A DNA stretch of 64,000 nucleotides from the NCBI GenBank assembly GCA_023819375.1, contig JAMWDI010000002.1, forward strand, positions 57,076 to 121,075. The letters run 5' to 3'. The stretch comes from Candidatus Omnitrophota bacterium (GTDB lineage: Bacteria > Ratteibacteria > UBA8468 > B48-G9 > JAFGKM01). The translations under genes were made by a program, and so were the position numbers. Each line of letters opens with the position of its first letter. Position 1 is the first letter of the stretch. This document shows positions 60,726 through 64,000 of the stretch, one piece after another. The notes under the pieces were generated by a model that was not told the origin of the DNA, made no database searches, and was given only the letters and a program-made list of their open reading frames with translations.

Positions 60726-60914
60726 GTCGCAATCCCCTTTAAAGCGGGTCATTTTTTCCAACATTTGATTATCTAAGTGCCAAAATTTTCGATCTTCATA
60801 AGTCGCAATCCCCTTTAAAACGGGTCATTTTTTCCAACGCGAGGATAAAGAGGAGACTAGGAAGAGCGATTAGAAAAGTCGCAATCCCCTTTAAAGCGGG
60901 TCATTTTTTCCAAC
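60726..60914 (-). repeat. duplicated two-spacer CRISPR segment, copy 1
   Basis: Spacers 60763-60801 and 60839-60877, with their central A-form repeat and flanking G-form repeats, are repeated identically at 61109-61297, 383 bp away. Confidence 0.95.
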
Positions 60915-61108
60915 TAGGAAAACCTCTCCTTGAACTTTCTGGGAAGGGGAGAGTCGCAATCCCCTTTAAAGCGGGTCATTTTTTCCAACGGGTAAAAAGT
61001 GTTGTAGGAGAAAAGGAAGAAAATACAATAGTCGCAATCCCCTTTAAAGCGGGTCATTTTTTCCAACCCTATTTTAATTCAAAAATTAAATTTAGAAAAA
61101 ATAGAAGA

Positions 61109-61297
61109 GTCGCAATCCCCTTTAAAGCGGGTCATTTTTTCCAACATTTGATTATCTAAGTGCCAAAATTTTCGATCTTCATAAGTCGCAATCCCCTTTA
61201 AAACGGGTCATTTTTTCCAACGCGAGGATAAAGAGGAGACTAGGAAGAGCGATTAGAAAAGTCGCAATCCCCTTTAAAGCGGGTCATTTTTTCCAAC
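61109..61297 (-). repeat. duplicated two-spacer CRISPR segment, copy 2
   Basis: Second copy of 60726-60914, with spacers at 61146-61184 and 61222-61260. Three unrelated spacers lie between the two copies. Confidence 0.95.
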
Positions 61298-64000
61298 ACA
61301 CAGTATGGTTAAAGTGGATGCATGTTGCTGAGTATTTGGTCGCAATCCCCTTTAAAGCGGGTCATTTTTTCCAACTTTTTTTTTCTTTTTTTTTCTTTGG
61401 AAAGTATGAAAAGTCGCAATCCCCTTTAAAGCGGGTCATTTTTTCCAACAACTTTACAATTTTTACCTAAATAATCTGCAACTGCCAAGTCGCAATCCCC
61501 TTTAAAGCGGGTCATTTTTTCCAACTTGTAATTTACGGAACAAGTGCAGAGTTTGATACCTTTTGTTGGGTCGCAATCCCCTTTAAAGCGGGTCATTTTT
61601 TCCAACTTGAAAATTGTGAGTGGGAAGGAGGGACAGGATATAAAAGTCGCAATCCCCTTTAAAGCGGGTCATTTTTTCCAACCGACAACAGAATTTTAAG
61701 AAAACTTGAATTTAATGAAACATGTCGCAATCCCCTTTAAAGCGGGTCATTTTTTCCAACAAGATAATGCAGGAAATACAACCTTTACTTTCAGAGTGTG
61801 GGTCGCAATCCCCTTTAAAACGGGTCATTTTTTCCAACTATATAGATATTATGCTCCAACTCCTTTAGCATTGCAAAAGTCGCAATCCCCTTTAAAACGG
61901 GTCATTTTTTCCAACTGAAAAATATTGAAAAGAACATCCAACAAAGATTATTTTGTCGCAATCCCCTTTAAAACGGGTCATTTTTTCCAACGTATAAGAT
62001 AGGATTAAGTGTAGATAGTTTAGAAAAAATTGGTCGCAATCCCCTTTAAAACGGGTCATTTTTTCCAACGAAGAGAACGATATTCTAATAGTTGCATCTC
62101 TAAACACTCGTCGCAATCCCCTTTAAAACGGGTCATTTTTTCCAACTCGTCTTTCTTTCCAAGATGAGCAAGTCCTTCAATACCTTGAGTCGCAATCCCC
62201 TTTAAAACGGGTCATTTTTTCCAACTCGTCTTTCTTTCCAAGATGAGCAAGTCCTTCAATACCTTGAGTCGCAATCCCCTTTAAAACGGGTCATTTTTTC
62301 CAACGTAAATTGACAGAAGAGGAATATAACTTCTTGAAAAACTGTCGCAATCCCCTTTAAAACGGGTCATTTTTTCCAACGATAGTAAGCCATCGTTTAA
62401 ATTGTCAACAAAAGACAATAGGTCGCAATCCCCTTTAAAACGGGTCATTTTTTCCAACAATAAAAATGTTAACTTTCTATAAAACAAGAATTATCAAGGG
62501 TCGCAATCCCCTTTAAAACGGGTCATTTTTTCCAACAAGGTTTATGGCTTGATGCAACAGGCCATTTACCTGCTTAGTCGCAATCCCCTTTAAAACGGGT
62601 CATTTTTTCCAACAATTTAAAACTTTTAAGTTCTTCAATAACTTCTTGCCACGTGTCGCAATCCCCTTTAAAACGGGTCATTTTTTCCAACATGTTTTAC
62701 ATTAAAAACAAAAAAATTGTGTCTTTATTTTGAGTCGCAATCCCCTTTAAAACGGGTCATTTTTTCCAACTTTATTTATTCAGACACAACATATTACAAA
62801 CTTTATCGAGAGTCGCAATCCCCTTTAAAACGGGTCATTTTTTCCAACATGCTGTAATATCAACCCCAGCGTCCGGCCAAATCACAGTGTCGCAATCCCC
62901 TTTAAAACGGGTCATTTTTTCCAACTTTTACGCTGTTGTGTTTTTCGTTTTGCTGTTTACGCAATTTGTCGCAATCCCCTTTAAAACGGGTCATTTTTTC
63001 CAACTTGTCCCTATCGCTCTTCGTGCCCTTCTCCCTTTATAAGAGTCGCAATCCCCTTTAAAACGGGTCATTTTTTCCAACAAAATTAAACTCGCTCACG
63101 GAAAAAAAGTTTTCTTTTACCTGTCGCAATCCCCTTTAAAACGGGTCATTTTTTCCAACCCTAGTGAATTCAATATAGGAATTGAACTTATTAAAAAACG
63201 GTCGCAATCCCCTTTAAAACGGGTCATTTTTTCCAACTTGATACTTTGAAAAGGCAAGAGAAGATAAGAGTTTTTGTCGCAATCCCCTTTAAAACGGGTC
63301 ATTTTTTCCAACTAGAATGTAAAGAGTTAAAATCAGTAGAAGATTTTTTTAAGTCGCAATCCCCTTTAAAACGGGTCATTTTTTCCAACGCTCTGCTCCT
63401 TATAGGGTCAAAATAAGGAAAGACAATAGTCGCAATCCCCTTTAAAACGGGTCATTTTTTCCAACTGTTAGAATAGGGGCTTGGGATGCAACTACTTCTG
63501 CAAGGTGTCGCAATCCCCTTTAAAACGGGTCATTTTTTCCAACTATTGTCCTGATTGCTTATTTTTGAGTAAAAGAATTCCGTCGCAATCCCCTTTAAAA
63601 CGGGTCATTTTTTCCAACAAAGAGAAAAAGATAAGGCAGACACCCAACAATTCTTGGGTCGCAATCCCCTTTAAAACGGGTCATTTTTTCCAACCAAAAA
63701 GATTTAGGATTTCAAACTACAGAAGCATACTGGGTCGCAATCCCCTTTAAAACGGGTCATTTTTTCCAACTGATTCTAATTTTCCCCCCCCAGTTTTCAT
63801 TGATTGGGAGTCGCAATCCCCTTTAAAACGGGTCATTTTTTCCAACTTTTTAGTAGCAGTAGATGGGAAGAAGATAAAAGGGTTTGGTCGCAATCCCCTT
63901 TAAAACGGGTCATTTTTTCCAACAAGAATTATAAATAGTGAAAGAAAAAATGTCAAGTTTAAGGTCGCAATCCCCTTTAAAACGGGTCATTTTTTCCAAC

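Larger units (their letters stand above)
60421..61760 (-). repeat. block of variant CRISPR repeats (A-to-G at repeat position 19)
   Basis: Repeats starting from 60421 to 61724 read TTTAAAGCGGG in place of TTTAAAACGGG: 16 variants. Two ancestral-form repeats, at 60802 and 61185, interrupt the block, each inside the duplicated two-spacer segment. All 58 repeats outside the block have A at this position. Confidence 0.95.
58179..64000 (-). CRISPR. CRISPR array, 76 repeats and 75 spacers, continuing past the right edge
   Basis: A 37-bp repeat, on the plus strand starting GTCGCAATCCCC and ending TTTTTTCCAAC, recurs at 73-81 bp intervals from 58179 to the last base of the window. Spacers are 36-44 nt, mostly 39-42. 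Read on the minus strand the repeat begins GTTGGAAAAAATGACCC and ends GGGGATTGCGAC. The ATTG-type 8-nt 3' end is the usual crRNA handle of type I/III systems, so transcription is inferred to be leftward. The degenerate repeat at the left is then the leader-distal end, and the leader lies right of 64000. Interference type cannot be fixed from cas6 alone. Confidence 0.98.

Noticed and set aside
58254-63750. Several plus- and minus-strand open frames inside the CRISPR array with repeated VAIPFKTGHFFQ- or LEKMTRFKGDCD-type peptides
   Set aside because: They are translations of the 37-bp repeat and its spacers, not genes.

Overview
The window is strongly A+T-rich, densely packed bacterial DNA. The genes point to an anaerobic, diderm, probably uncultured bacterium. 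It has Pal, OmpA-like and glycine-zipper envelope proteins, and a carbonyl-branch Wood-Ljungdahl cluster (CO dehydrogenase / acetyl-CoA synthase). It also has a prepilin with the H-X9-DG signature, which is common in Omnitrophota, Lentisphaerota and Planctomycetota-type genomes. An Omnitrophota-like or related candidate phylum is a reasonable guess, but it is inference only; no rRNA lies in the window.

Layout. 1-8263: a PHP-like phosphoesterase cut by the left edge, thioredoxin, then a long leftward gene string (WecA/MraY-type transferase, pyrF, alr, prenyl synthase, ABC transporter, TPR membrane protein, gmk). 8359-10823: rightward purE (class II type), purC and sua5. 10825-16126: leftward aspartate aminotransferase, an exported protein and a neutral-ceramidase-like hydrolase, preceded by GTP-dependent PEP carboxykinase. 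16342-23441: leftward LysM lipoprotein, Pal, M20 amidohydrolase, MscS, serS, FtsB-like, enolase and HAD phosphatase. 23524-25198: rightward paired small exported proteins and a CvpA/zinc-ribbon fusion. 25195-31612: a tightly coupled leftward operon ilvD-thiC-def-nadB-gltD, driven by a near-perfect sigma70 promoter. 31677-37746: an exported RCC1-repeat protein, two Gfo/Idh/MocA oxidoreductases around glutamate dehydrogenase, and two envelope proteins.

37747-43893 is an accessory island. It holds decayed transposase pieces, a possible fmt fragment, a 1013-residue exported glycoside-hydrolase-like protein with a prepilin, and an internally deleted IS110-family transposase. A 34-bp direct repeat occurs near each end. 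A tRNA-Ser(UGA) follows.

44022-53687 is the metabolic core of the window. It is one leftward cluster: cooC, a previously overlooked 56-residue ORF, acsD, a four-cluster ferredoxin, NuoE-, NuoF- and short NuoG-like diaphorase subunits, cooS and acsB. No hydrogenase or formate dehydrogenase catalytic subunit is present. The simplest reading is an NAD(P)/ferredoxin-coupled CODH/ACS machine. acsC and acsE are not in the window.

53802-57146 carries a polytopic spermidine-synthase-like protein with a degenerate methyltransferase motif and a radical-SAM protein with an export-type N-terminus. 57197-64000 holds a lone cas6 and a very large CRISPR array: 76 repeats of 37 bp and 75 spacers, still running at the right edge. 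The array appears to be transcribed leftward, towards cas6, with its leader outside the window. It shows a block of repeat variants, a duplicated two-spacer segment, duplicated single spacers and two diverged spacers that appear to target the same gene.
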